Below are positions 15,263-22,448 of a DNA stretch of 22,448 bases, piece after piece. Every line of letters begins with the position of its first letter. Positions within the stretch are counted from its first letter, which is position 1. This stretch comes from a virus, in IMG/VR virus record IMGVR_UViG_3300042905_005632, positions 1-22,448 of that record; one strand, given 5' to 3'. The position numbers were made by a program, and so were the translations under genes. The notes under the pieces were generated by a model, which did not search any database, was not told where the DNA came from, and saw nothing but the letters and a program-made list of their open reading frames with translations.

Positions 15263-17290
15263 TTAACTATTTAATTGCCCTTTTAATCGCATCATATCCT
15301 GATAATATTTATTATATTGATCCCAGAAATAATCAGCTCTTTTTACTTCTTCTAAATATAAAGGTAAGTTCCTATTTAAGTTTTTAATTATCCTAATATT
15401 ATCGGTCGTATTAGACGGCACTTTTAAAGAATTTTCTAAAAACCATTTAAACCCATGTGTTGGATTTTGTTTAGACCATGAAAAAGCATTAACGCCATTG
15501 ACGTTGGAACTGTTATATAAGTTATCCCTCTTTGCTGCCGATTCTTTATATTGCTCTAATCTTTCAAGATATAATTTGTTTGCCTGTTCTACTTTTTTTT
15601 CTTCCGCTATTTTTAATGCTTGTTCCTTCTCTTTCCTGATACGATTTTCTTCAGCTATTTTTAGAAGCCTTAATCTTTCCTCTTCCTGACGCCTTGCCTC
15701 TTCTTCTCTCTTTTTTTGAAGCTTGATATTCTCAAAATCAGCATAATTCTTGATACCTCCCATATCCTGATTTAGGTTACTCTCAAGGTCAGTCTCACTA
15801 TGACTGACCGGTACAACCTGCGCATATTGAGCGAGTGCATGAATATTTGGCCTTAAAGACGGCGTATAAACAGAGGGGTTACTACTGACACCCGGATTAG
15901 CAAAAATACTGCTAATTTCTGGGCTTACATTGTATTTTACAATATCGCTTCCCGCCCCCCCAGGCCATTCCTGATTCCTCTCTTCTTCAAATCGCTCCCG
16001 CCTCTGGTTTAACTCATCTTGCGTATTTAGCCACTTGTCTACTCCGAGCTGGTTCATTCCGCTAATCTTGCCAAGTACGTCCTGATATTCGGACAATCCT
16101 TGCTGACCTAAACTATTTAACCGGTTTAAATCATTCATGTCACTTTTATTTAAACCGCTCATTCTTCCTCTGAGTACATCCTGTAATAGATTGTTTCTAT
16201 TGCCAAAACGGCTTTTAGCGATTCTATTAATAGCATCCTCGGTTTGTGATAAATGTGATTGTGATCCATAAGTACCTTTTCGTTCATGATCCATACTAAT
16301 TCTTGCTTTCTCTGACTTAATAAGACTTTTAGTATCGCCGTCTTGCTTGTTTACTTGTGGATCATAAATTGTAGGTAAATCGCCTATAGCTCGCGTTCCA
16401 ACATTCTCTCGCCCCATTAACGAGCCATAAAGCTTATCTCTTTCTTCCCTTGATGAATCATTATAATCATGGCTCAAATCACCTAGCAGGCGATGCGATA
16501 CTGCTAATTCTTCAGGCACATTAGCAAGCTGCTGACCATTGTAAGTAGGAGTCGGACTATTATAAAGATTTAGTCCCTTTTCAAGCACTTTAACTGCTGC
16601 TGCTTCGCCATAAGGTCCCATGTCATCAGGATTACCACCGCTATTTACTATATTGTATAACGCCTTCATCTTTTGCTTTGGAGCATTTACTTCCGCGTAG
16701 TACTTGTCCTTATCTGCTGAATTTGCTAGATGTGAGTATATATGCTGCTGATTGCCAAATTGCCCCAGCATATTAGTAAGTCCTGCTCTCTTTGCCTTCT
16801 CGGCTGACCCGAGCGCATTTAAACTATTGCCAAGTCCAGAATTAAATTCAGATTCCAAACTCTTTGCATCATTACTTAAGGCATCTATACCAACACGGGA
16901 TAAATCAAGCCCCTTATTCAGGTTCTTGTCAAACTTATTATAAAAACCGGTTTGTCTACTACCGGTTCTATCTCCAAACTGTTTTCCCATCAGCTTCCAT
17001 CCGGTATTACCCACCTCTCTTTGACCCGATGAGAGTATATCCAGTAAAGAGGTCTTCTGCCCCTCATTAAAACCTTGCGGAGTTCTATTAAAAACACTGC
17101 TCGCTTCCATAGAGTAAGGAGCAGGGCTATTGCTAAACTGATCTTCCAGCGTTCGTTTCTTCTGTGTTAAAGAAGACATTGGCACGCTAGTCTTTCCCCT
17201 ATATACAGGTGCTTGGTTACTTACCATTCGCCCTACATCACGATTAATAACAGCTAAAGCTTGTTCTCGGAGGTCATTTAAGTTTTTCAT
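15263..17290 (-). CDS. Large putative internal virion protein
   Basis: A 675-residue hydrophilic protein rich in Asn, Gln, Ser and Gly that I do not recognise. Residues about 525-590 are a highly charged Glu/Lys/Arg helix (KKREEEARRQEEERLRLL and onward), probably a long single helix or coiled coil. A compact C-terminal region follows (FSWSKQNPTHGFKWFLENSL). There is no signal peptide or membrane segment. It starts 1 base after the upstream gene, and its ribosome site AAGGGG overlaps that gene's end, so translation is coupled. A place in the ejection module is inferred from size, neighbours and orientation. Confidence 0.65.
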   Translation of the reverse strand: MKNLNDLREQALAVINRDVGRMVSNQAPVYRGKTSVPMSSLTQKKRTLEDQFSNSPAPYSMEASSVFNRTPQGFNEGQKTSLLDILSSGQREVGNTGWKLMGKQFGDRTGSRQTGFYNKFDKNLNKGLDLSRVGIDALSNDAKSLESEFNSGLGNSLNALGSAEKAKRAGLTNMLGQFGNQQHIYSHLANSADKDKYYAEVNAPKQKMKALYNIVNSGGNPDDMGPYGEAAAVKVLEKGLNLYNSPTPTYNGQQLANVPEELAVSHRLLGDLSHDYNDSSREERDKLYGSLMGRENVGTRAIGDLPTIYDPQVNKQDGDTKSLIKSEKARISMDHERKGTYGSQSHLSQTEDAINRIAKSRFGNRNNLLQDVLRGRMSGLNKSDMNDLNRLNSLGQQGLSEYQDVLGKISGMNQLGVDKWLNTQDELNQRRERFEEERNQEWPGGAGSDIVKYNVSPEISSIFANPGVSSNPSVYTPSLRPNIHALAQYAQVVPVSHSETDLESNLNQDMGGIKNYADFENIKLQKKREEEARRQEEERLRLLKIAEENRIRKEKEQALKIAEEKKVEQANKLYLERLEQYKESAAKRDNLYNSSNVNGVNAFSWSKQNPTHGFKWFLENSLKVPSNTTDNIRIIKNLNRNLPLYLEEVKRADYFWDQYNKYYQDMMRLKGQLNS

Positions 17291-17291
17291 A

Positions 17292-18890
17292 TTATCCCCT
17301 TAAATAACTCTCTAAAGACTTTACGCGTGGCGGAAGATTTACTTTTCCCCCTCTTTTATGTTTGCGAATGTTTTTTACAAACATGTCTAATTTTTTAGCA
17401 CCTAAATCGTTATCTCCGTTACCCAATTTACTAACAATCTGAGGACTAATTTCCATTTCTCCATGAGAAACTAATGCTTTAATCTTTTTTTCTCCTGCTA
17501 AAGAATTACCATCTCCAGCATCAGCTACTACATCAGCTGGCATTACATAAGAACCATCTAGTAAATCCCTTCTAACCTTATCATCTTGCCCCCCGCTATC
17601 ACCACTTAAATAAACTATAGGACTTGCAGGATAATAGGTTTCTTCTGTTAAATAAGCATAAGGACTACGGGCTCTCCCGCCGCCTTTCATTCTAACAGGA
17701 TTGCCTTCATCATCCATATACTCAAGCCAGCGACCGGTTCTTGCAAATTCCTCAGGTGATACAACGCGCCGATTAATACGACCCATGTTCTTTATATCTT
17801 CATCTAACTGCTTGTTTTTCCGCTTTTTTTGTAAATCAGCACGTGCGGTTTCCAGAGCTTCATCAGCTTCAACTTCAGCAATCGTCTTACGACTAGCGTT
17901 GCGATATCTTCTTTCTTCCTCTGCTATTTTCTCTGGACTCTTTGGCTTCTGCCGACCAGCGTATTGAGCTGCTACTGTCCCAAGTGTTAGTAAATTCCCT
18001 GGTTGTGTTAGATAGTCTTTTGCATTATCACCAAACTTTTCTAGAAAACCCCTGTTATCTACATAAGGGTAGCCTGGATATTGCATTTGCGGATATTGTC
18101 CATACTGAGGTGGCACTCCACCTCCCATACCTGAAGAAAGTGCAGTCGCAGCGCTAAGACCACCACTTACATAAGGATTACTTCCTCCAAGCCCGAACAG
18201 TCCACTACTACCGCTTGAACTCCCCATGCCTAAAGCAGGTAATATCGCATTAGTACTGCCGTAATTACTAAGACTAGAACCAAGAGCCGTAGCTCCAAGT
18301 CTGCTTGCTCCCCATCCAAGCCCTGAAGCAACTGAAGGAAGCGCCGCACCCATACCCGCTCCTTTTAACGCTCCGCTCAAAGCACTCTTGCCTCTTGCTG
18401 CGTGTTGTGCTCCCTGACCGAGTGCGCCGCCGATAATACCGCCTATCCCGGGCGCAATCATGTTACCGATAATTGCTCCTGCTCCTCCTCCAAGTACACT
18501 TTTTATCGCTTTAAATGGGTTTTTGAAGAAACCATATTCACGAAGTCCGGTAGCAGGATTTATCGTCCCGCTTCCTCCTAAACTTTTTAATATATGAGCT
18601 TCAATAGGATTAATATGGGCAAGCTCGGTATCGCCGTTCCTTCCGTGTCTCCGAATCAGATCGGCAAGTCTTGGTAAGTCTTCCTCTTTGACCGAGCCTC
18701 CTTCTTTAAAAGAATACTGTGCTCCGTCATTATCGTAAGCATTCCCGTAAGACATATAAGGATCGTCATACCCGCTGTCTTCATAACGAGGATCAGGCAT
18801 CTGATTATCGCCATCAGAAGCTAAGCTATAAGGCTCGGAGGTATTATAAGGGTAGTTGTAGGTATTTAAATATGGATCGTAATTTTGCAT
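17292..18890 (-). CDS. Conserved phage protein with glycine-rich membrane-active region (ejection module)
   Basis: A 532-residue protein and first gene of the minus-strand late operon. The N-terminus is rich in Tyr, Asp and Asn. Residues 69-120 (DLPRLADLIRRHGRNGDTEL, AHINPIEAHILKSLGGSGTI, NPATGL) match a conserved block I know from many uncharacterised phage proteins. A Gly/Ala/Ile hydrophobic segment follows at about 132-160 (GGGAGAIIGNMIAPGIGGII), then Gly/Ser/Tyr-rich stretches, a charged helix (about 318-375) and a C-terminal part with LLDGSYVMPADVVADAG and GAKKLDMFVKNIRKHKRGGK. The glycine-zipper-like segment suggests membrane insertion during DNA entry, but function is not established. 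An AGAGG ribosome site precedes the ATG, and a promoter-like block lies about 40 bases upstream. Confidence 0.72.
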   Translation of the reverse strand: MQNYDPYLNTYNYPYNTSEPYSLASDGDNQMPDPRYEDSGYDDPYMSYGNAYDNDGAQYSFKEGGSVKEEDLPRLADLIRRHGRNGDTELAHINPIEAHILKSLGGSGTINPATGLREYGFFKNPFKAIKSVLGGGAGAIIGNMIAPGIGGIIGGALGQGAQHAARGKSALSGALKGAGMGAALPSVASGLGWGASRLGATALGSSLSNYGSTNAILPALGMGSSSGSSGLFGLGGSNPYVSGGLSAATALSSGMGGGVPPQYGQYPQMQYPGYPYVDNRGFLEKFGDNAKDYLTQPGNLLTLGTVAAQYAGRQKPKSPEKIAEEERRYRNASRKTIAEVEADEALETARADLQKKRKNKQLDEDIKNMGRINRRVVSPEEFARTGRWLEYMDDEGNPVRMKGGGRARSPYAYLTEETYYPASPIVYLSGDSGGQDDKVRRDLLDGSYVMPADVVADAGDGNSLAGEKKIKALVSHGEMEISPQIVSKLGNGDNDLGAKKLDMFVKNIRKHKRGGKVNLPPRVKSLESYLRG

Positions 18891-18920
18891 CTTTGCCTCT
18901 AGTCTATAACAAAAATAAAA

Positions 18921-18970
18921 GCTTTATTTTTATTATAGCGGAAACAATCCTAATCCATGTTTTTTCGTAA
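18921..18970 (-). promoter_or_regulatory. Promoter-like block, diverged copy 3 (late minus-strand operon)
   Basis: On the minus strand TATAAT occupies 18937-18932, followed by AAAAATAAAG. The first 11 bases TATAATAAAAA equal those of the two plus-strand blocks. ACGA begins exactly 31 bases before the -10, as in those blocks, but the rest of the interval is much less similar. No standard -35 is seen. A near-palindromic AAAATAAA/TTTATTTT element around AGCT (18912-18930) lies at the expected transcription start and could be an operator. It probably drives 18890 to 12486. Confidence 0.5.
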
Positions 18971-18996
18971 AAAAAAGGAGCTAAAAGATTAGCCCC
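18969..18996 (-). terminator. Rho-independent terminator of the recombination operon
   Basis: On the minus strand GGGGCTAA (18996-18989), a TCTT loop and TTAGCTCC (18984-18977) form an 8-bp stem with one G-U pair, followed directly by eight T (18976-18969). This is a textbook factor-independent terminator about 70 bases after the recT stop codon. It also separates the early operon from the late promoter-like block just beyond it. Confidence 0.9.
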
Positions 18997-19067
18997 TAAA
19001 AACAGGAAAAAAATGAGTGCTCACATTAACATATTTTAACAAGCAAATCTAGGTGGATTTTCTAAAC

Positions 19068-19967
19068 TTACGCCGCTTCCATATCTTGCGAATAGTTATA
19101 CTGCTCGTTAATATATTTTATACAAGCCAGTTGCCTTGCCTCCCCTAAATCGGCAATACTTTCAACACCAGCTTTGCTACACCACTTGTTTATTATCTCG
19201 CTTGATACGTTATGCAATTTTATAAGTTCTAGCAACTCTAAAAGTGTTTCGCTTGGTTCTTGCCTTGTTACTTCTTCCTCCTCTAGTACAACGTCATCGA
19301 ATTTAATAAGTTCTATGAATTTGGCTAAAGTTTCGCTTGGCTCTTGCCTTGTTACTTCTTTCTTCTCTAGTACAACGTGATCGAGTTTGTTGCTTAGCAT
19401 ATCGGTTTTTGTCACATGTGTTACGTTCTTTTCTGGCATATCTACTACCTGATAGTCTTGTGCCTCTTCAACTGTTATCAAGCCTCCTAAAGCATCTGCA
19501 AACTTATCTCTAAGAGCAAAACCTCTAGCTCTCATCTGCATCATTCTTTTCGGATACTGAGTCCAAGGACCAGTCTTACCCCATAAACCAGCTTTTTTAG
19601 CATCTTCTATGCTAAAGCTTACAGTATGCTCAGTTTGGTTCTTACGTTTTACTGTGCAAAAAACTGTATTTGTTTTCTCATCATACCACTCCTTGATATC
19701 TTCAAATGACGAATGCGCCTGTACAAGAGCAAGTAATGCGTCGCCATACACGGAGGGTTTGCCGTTAATAACCGCTATATTCTGCAAAGCCTGTATAGGC
19801 TTTAACCCAAGTTCAGCTCCCATCTGTACGGCAACCAGAATATCTGCTGCTTTACCTTGGTAAGTTTTTGGCACCATAGCACTATTTGCTATAATAGTAG
19901 CATACTCCATAGCTTCTTTTAAATTACTCGGTGTTAATAACGTTGTTTTTACTGCTATATTACTCAT
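19068..19967 (-). CDS. recT: RecT-family single-strand annealing protein
   Basis: A 299-residue RecT recombinase. The core is well conserved: ANSAMVPKTYQGKAADILVA (27-46), MGAELGLKPIQALQNIAVIN (49-68), GKPSVYGDALLALV, FSIEDAKKAGLWGK, GPWTQYPKRMMQMRARGFAL, RDKFADALGGL. The known family role is annealing of complementary single strands made by a 5'-3' exonuclease; a YqaJ-type exonuclease is encoded upstream in the same operon. Residues 196-251 are a 28-residue tandem duplication that forms an acidic linker. The C-terminus (IINKWCSKAGVESIADLGEA) is a small helical domain seen in other phage annealing proteins. It has an AAAGGA ribosome site and is the last gene before the terminator. Confidence 0.93.
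   Translation of the reverse strand: MSNIAVKTTLLTPSNLKEAMEYATIIANSAMVPKTYQGKAADILVAVQMGAELGLKPIQALQNIAVINGKPSVYGDALLALVQAHSSFEDIKEWYDEKTNTVFCTVKRKNQTEHTVSFSIEDAKKAGLWGKTGPWTQYPKRMMQMRARGFALRDKFADALGGLITVEEAQDYQVVDMPEKNVTHVTKTDMLSNKLDHVVLEKKEVTRQEPSETLAKFIELIKFDDVVLEEEEVTRQEPSETLLELLELIKLHNVSSEIINKWCSKAGVESIADLGEARQLACIKYINEQYNYSQDMEAA
19216..19383 (-). repeat. 84-bp tandem duplication inside recT
   Basis: Two adjacent 84-base units, 19216-19299 and 19300-19383, encode DHVVLEKKEVTRQEPSETLA... (196-223) and DDVVLEEEEVTRQEPSETLL... (224-251). The reading frame is kept, and the core TRQEPSETL is unchanged while the flanks have diverged. It extends an acidic linker between the RecT core and the C-terminal helical domain. 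Confidence 0.88.
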
Positions 19968-19988
19968 TTTCTATATCCTTTCTTTTAA

Positions 19989-20216
19989 TTACATTTCTAA
20001 ATTAATAACCTTATATCTGTGCTTTTCTTTGTCGTAATCCAGTAAATAAGAGACACTAGCTCCTATATCTTTCGGTCCAATACCTGCATTAAAAGCTTGT
20101 GTTTTATTAAAAAAATATTCTTCATCATGATCGTCATCGTCAATAATAAAGCCATAGCCTTTTTCTTCGTTATAAAATTTGATTTTTCCTGTATGAATAT
20201 AGCTTGTATTACTCAT
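19989..20216 (-). CDS. Cold-shock-domain protein within the exonuclease-RecT operon
   Basis: A 75-residue cold-shock domain: GKIKFYNEEKGYGFIIDDDD with a good RNP1 (KGYGFI, 19-24) and a degenerate RNP2 (EEYFFN). The acidic loop DDDDHDEE is unusual for the family. Cold-shock domains are OB-folds that bind single-stranded DNA or RNA. The ATG at 20216 is preferred because GGAGG lies 9 bases upstream (20226-20230); a TTG start at 20225 would add three residues. It overlaps the small membrane protein by 8 bases and ends 21 bases before recT. A helper role in single-strand handling is inferred from position. Confidence 0.85.
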   Translation of the reverse strand: MSNTSYIHTGKIKFYNEEKGYGFIIDDDDHDEEYFFNKTQAFNAGIGPKDIGASVSYLLDYDKEKHRYKVINLEM

Positions 20217-20334
20217 TTTCTTCAACCTCCTCCTCTTCTATTTTCTTGTTAAAATCTCTATACAAAACTGTTATCCATATACTAGTAGCCAATATTAATA
20301 CTGCGTATGCCATAAAGTGAATATTACAAACCAT
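20209..20334 (-). CDS. Small single-pass membrane protein (41 residues)
   Basis: ATG at 20334 to TAA at 20209. The ribosome site GAGG (20343-20340, inside the end of the exonuclease gene) is 5 bases before the ATG. The product is MVCNIH, then a hydrophobic helix FMAYAVLILATSIWITVLY, then an acidic tail (RDFNKKIEEEEVEENE). It overlaps the cold-shock-domain gene by 8 bases, and that gene's Shine-Dalgarno is made by its GAG codons, so the two are translationally linked. The good ribosome site, overlaps and clear membrane profile support a real gene. I do not recognise a family. Confidence 0.65.
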   Translation of the reverse strand: MVCNIHFMAYAVLILATSIWITVLYRDFNKKIEEEEVEENE

Positions 20335-20341
20335 TGTTACC

Positions 20342-21250
20342 TCACTTAATTAAAAACATTCTTGATTGCTTTCCTGTGTTTAGACATTGTTCGTATGCGT
20401 CCTTAAACATTTCCTTTAGTTTATTGACGTTCACAAGAGACCTCGGAACAGTGTTTTTCCATGTGGCTATCACATTGCCGTTAATGTCTATTAGTACATC
20501 ATAATCTCTCATAAATTCCTGTATATCGGTCTTTAATTTCTCAATGGTATCAGCTATCCTATTTTCTTCCTCCTTAGCCGCTTTAAGTTGTTCCCATTTT
20601 TCCAAAATGTTACTTTCCGCTACTATTTCGTGATGGTTACTTTGTGGAAATAAATTAAATGTATCCCTAGTACTCACACATTTAGGCGGGATTCTTTTTT
20701 CTATATGGTTATGCCAGAAATTACAGGCTATTTTAATTAGCTTTTCCTCTAACTCCTTATTTCTATTATACGTGTATATTCTAAAATCTTGACCTCCGAT
20801 GAGTACTGCTGTATCAACTACTGGAACATTACAAACTGCCGAATATGTAGCGTTTTGAATAAGATAGGACTCGGGGATTTGGTCAGTCCCTAAGTCGCCC
20901 CATTCTTTAGCTTTAAGAAACGAAGCAGTTTTACATTCAAGAATACGCCTTTTATTATCTGCCCACCGATCAATATTAGCTGCTAAAAATGAATATTCAG
21001 GATGATAAATCGTGTTTGGCTCTATTTCCACATCATAGCCAGTATCCTCACTATAAGCCTTAGCAACCACATCTTCTAAAAGGTTGCCCCACCTCATTGC
21101 AGCGTTAGTCTCTTCGGTTATGTCATCGCTGGTTTTATCTAAGTATACGTCAAGAGCAGTCCTATAAGGGTTAAGTCCTGCGATAGCACCTAGATCACTT
21201 CCACCCAAGTAATTCTTACGCTCCCTTAGCCATTGTTGCTTGTTTTCCAT
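20342..21250 (-). CDS. YqaJ/lambda-exonuclease-type 5'-3' exonuclease
   Basis: A 302-residue phage recombination exonuclease. Motifs in order: LGGSDLGAIAGLNPYRT (15-31), RWGNLLED with Glu59, AANIDRW with Asp94, ILECKTA with Glu105 and Lys107 (the E-x-K of the PD-(D/E)xK fold), and Gln132 in SYLIQNATY. All expected catalytic positions are present. The family degrades one strand of double-stranded DNA from the 5' end and hands the 3' tail to RecT, encoded two genes downstream. The C-terminal half is helical, with a coiled segment around residues 220-250. The start lacks a strong Shine-Dalgarno. It is separated from the upstream gene by 56 bases and from the small membrane gene by 7. Confidence 0.92.
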   Translation of the reverse strand: MENKQQWLRERKNYLGGSDLGAIAGLNPYRTALDVYLDKTSDDITEETNAAMRWGNLLEDVVAKAYSEDTGYDVEIEPNTIYHPEYSFLAANIDRWADNKRRILECKTASFLKAKEWGDLGTDQIPESYLIQNATYSAVCNVPVVDTAVLIGGQDFRIYTYNRNKELEEKLIKIACNFWHNHIEKRIPPKCVSTRDTFNLFPQSNHHEIVAESNILEKWEQLKAAKEEENRIADTIEKLKTDIQEFMRDYDVLIDINGNVIATWKNTVPRSLVNVNKLKEMFKDAYEQCLNTGKQSRMFLIK

Positions 21251-21306
21251 ACTAATACCATTATTTCTTTATTTATAACTTTCTGTATTAATAGTTTAAT
21301 GTATTC

Positions 21307-21558
21307 CTATAAATATTTTTTTAAATTCTCAAATGTTTCTAATGTTTCTTTTTCAATTACAAGAAAATTATATTTATTAAATCCCTCAATAAATTGTAAC
21401 AATAAATCACAAAAAGTTTTTGGAACTACTACCCATTCATTATTGGTTTGAGACTTAAGCCACATTGACAATTCGTGCGTATCTACACCATCAATTTTAG
21501 TAAATAGCAACCTCATAAACTCTTCTTTCGGAATAAAACGATCTTTTATTACTGACAT
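21307..21558 (-). CDS. Hypothetical protein, early operon
   Basis: An 83-residue, mainly helical soluble protein (RFIPKEEFMRLLFTKIDGVD, ELSMWLKSQTNNEWVVVP, a helical end). I do not recognise a family. It begins 1 base after the stop of the upstream gene, with GAGG inside that gene serving as ribosome site, so it is translationally coupled. Its place before the exonuclease gene suggests a small accessory of replication or recombination, or a host-takeover protein; that is inference from position. Confidence 0.65.
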   Translation of the reverse strand: MSVIKDRFIPKEEFMRLLFTKIDGVDTHELSMWLKSQTNNEWVVVPKTFCDLLLQFIEGFNKYNFLVIEKETLETFENLKKYL

Positions 21559-21559
21559 C

Positions 21560-22240
21560 TTAAACCTCTACCCCCCTTGATTGTAAATAATAAGAGCGCA
21601 AGCTTTGATCATGTATGTAAGCATTATACTCTGCCTCCTCTATTGTCTGCTCTAGAGCTACTGGGTCATATTCGCTACTATCCCAATCTATACAATAGTC
21701 GTTTGCTTTCTCGAGTAAATACTCGTATTTATCAATATCAACCATTAATTGGTAGTAATTCTCGCCATAACTTTTATAGGGAATGTTATAAAACATAGCT
21801 CTCTCAATCTGCTCTTCTATAAACGCTTCTCTTGCTCGTTCGCCAATTCTAGCAAATGTTTCTTTGCTAGATGCTGATAATTCTACAGGTTCACTTTTAG
21901 CCTCGTGAAACTTAGGCTTATCCGTGATATTAGCAGGCAGCTGATCTATTATTTTTTCTAGATTTTCTTTAGATTGGTTTCTTTTTTCAAAAATTCTTAT
22001 AGCCTCCTTCTTAGCTTCTAAATTTTTTAGAACTTGTAAAGCTTCCTTTGGTGAGATCAACATTTGCCTTAAAGCTTCTTTAGCCTTGGCAACGCTTAGT
22101 TCTTCAAGTCGTGACACAGCAGATAATTCGCAATTTACTGGTTCTATTGTACCATAACTTGCTAGATTATTAATGTTTTTACGATTTTTTTCGTAAGAAT
22201 TTCTACCTTGACATAATGGTAGCGTTGAGATATTTTGCAT
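21560..22240 (-). CDS. Hypothetical protein, first gene of early operon
   Basis: A 226-residue hydrophilic protein rich in Glu, Lys and Ala. Residues about 40-105 look helical and coiled (LEELSVAKAKEALRQML, ALQVLKNLEAKKEAIRIFEK). The C-terminal half is acidic with many Tyr and Glu (YYQLMVDIDKYEYLLEKAND). No catalytic or zinc motif is visible and I do not recognise the family. A TTG at 22246 is also in frame; I use the ATG at 22240. It is the first gene after the near-consensus promoter at 22379-22407 and a leader with two hairpins, so it is an early-expressed protein. Confidence 0.7.
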   Translation of the reverse strand: MQNISTLPLCQGRNSYEKNRKNINNLASYGTIEPVNCELSAVSRLEELSVAKAKEALRQMLISPKEALQVLKNLEAKKEAIRIFEKRNQSKENLEKIIDQLPANITDKPKFHEAKSEPVELSASSKETFARIGERAREAFIEEQIERAMFYNIPYKSYGENYYQLMVDIDKYEYLLEKANDYCIDWDSSEYDPVALEQTIEEAEYNAYIHDQSLRSYYLQSRGVEV

Positions 22241-22271
22241 ATACAATCTCTTTTTAATTTATTGAGAAAAA

Positions 22272-22308
22272 GTAAGAATTTTTAGCGTTGAAACTGGAAA
22301 ATTCTTAC
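22272..22308 (-). promoter_or_regulatory. Leader hairpin with T-rich tail (possible attenuator or operator)
   Basis: On the minus strand GTAAGAATTTT (22308-22298) and AAAATTCTTAC (22282-22272) form a perfect 11-bp stem with a 15-base loop, followed by TTTTTC. In the leader of the early operon this resembles a terminator placed before the first gene, which would require antitermination or read-through. It could instead be an inverted-repeat operator. The minus strand is assigned because the leader transcript runs that way. Confidence 0.5.
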
Positions 22309-22327
22309 AGCTTTATATAAGGATTCC

Positions 22328-22363
22328 AAAACGTCTTAAGGTGCAAACTTAAGGCGTTTTTTT
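22328..22363 (+). terminator. Strong hairpin with T run
   Basis: On the plus strand AAAACGTCTTAAG (22328-22340) pairs with CTTAAGGCGTTTT (22348-22360) around loop GTGCAAA, with one G-U pair, and a run of seven T covers 22357-22363. This is a strong factor-independent terminator for plus-strand transcription, although no plus-strand gene is seen just upstream. On the minus strand the same hairpin falls in the early leader and is followed by only four T. Confidence 0.7.
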
Positions 22364-22378
22364 ATGCCTTATGATGTG

Positions 22379-22407
22379 AGTATAGAGGGAAAAACCTAAC
22401 TTGTCAA
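22379..22407 (-). promoter_or_regulatory. Near-consensus sigma70-type promoter of the leftward early operon
   Basis: On the minus strand -35 TTGACA (22407-22402, perfect) is followed by a 17-base spacer and -10 TATACT (22384-22379, one mismatch). Transcription would begin near 22372 and run into the operon starting at 22240 through a leader of about 130 bases with two hairpins. It is the best promoter match seen in the window. Confidence 0.85.
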
Positions 22408-22448
22408 CAAATAATTACAAAAAAAGCAATTATTTTTTTAATTTCTCT

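Noticed and set aside
1-22448. CRISPR arrays, tRNA genes, insertion sequences and attachment sites
   Set aside because: No regularly spaced direct repeats with unique spacers, no cloverleaf-like sequences, no transposase frames and no flanking direct repeats of an integration site were seen on either strand.

Overview
The window is AT-rich and reads as one continuous stretch of a tailed-phage genome or prophage. It carries a podovirus-like late region (tail fibres, a neck adaptor and a P22 gp10-type DNA-stabilisation protein), a Red-type recombination operon and several cargo genes. The base composition, a Rickettsia-like patatin phospholipase and a small opacity/Adr-like outer-membrane barrel suggest a host among intracellular alphaproteobacteria (Rickettsiales or relatives). 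That host call is an inference; no rRNA, tRNA or housekeeping gene is present to anchor it. No integrase, repressor, terminase, portal, capsid, holin or endolysin was recognised, so the ends of the element lie outside the window.

Layout. (1) 1-4978, plus strand: the tail of an unidentified gene, a large fibre with a long alanine-rich heptad block, a second fibre, a 61-residue protein, a fibre ending in an S74 intramolecular chaperone, and an unknown 135-residue protein. (2) 5027-6583, plus: a two-gene cassette of an unknown 124-residue protein and a patatin-like phospholipase. (3) 6594-9745, plus: a promoter-like block, then a virion protein, a neck adaptor, the gp10-like protein and a small conserved-looking protein. 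(4) 9751-12117, plus: a second copy of the promoter-like block, then a 51-residue membrane protein, a RuvC-like resolvase, an outer-membrane barrel and a coiled-coil protein, tightly packed and ending at a hairpin. (5) 12208-18890, minus: a cold-shock protein and four large genes that look like internal virion/ejection proteins, with a third, more diverged promoter-like block upstream. (6) 19068-22240, minus: an early operon with two unknown proteins, a YqaJ-type exonuclease, a 41-residue membrane protein, a cold-shock-domain protein and RecT. A near-consensus promoter drives it at 22379-22407 through a leader with two strong hairpins, and a clear rho-independent terminator ends it at 18969-18996.

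How the genes fit together. The early operon would resect and anneal DNA (exonuclease plus RecT, with an OB-fold cold-shock-domain protein between them). The RuvC-like enzyme would resolve branched DNA before packaging. Adaptor and gp10-like proteins would close the filled head, the fibres would bind the host, and the minus-strand late proteins would plausibly be ejected with the DNA. The patatin and the outer-membrane barrel are the likeliest cargo genes acting on the host bacterium or on its eukaryotic host cell.
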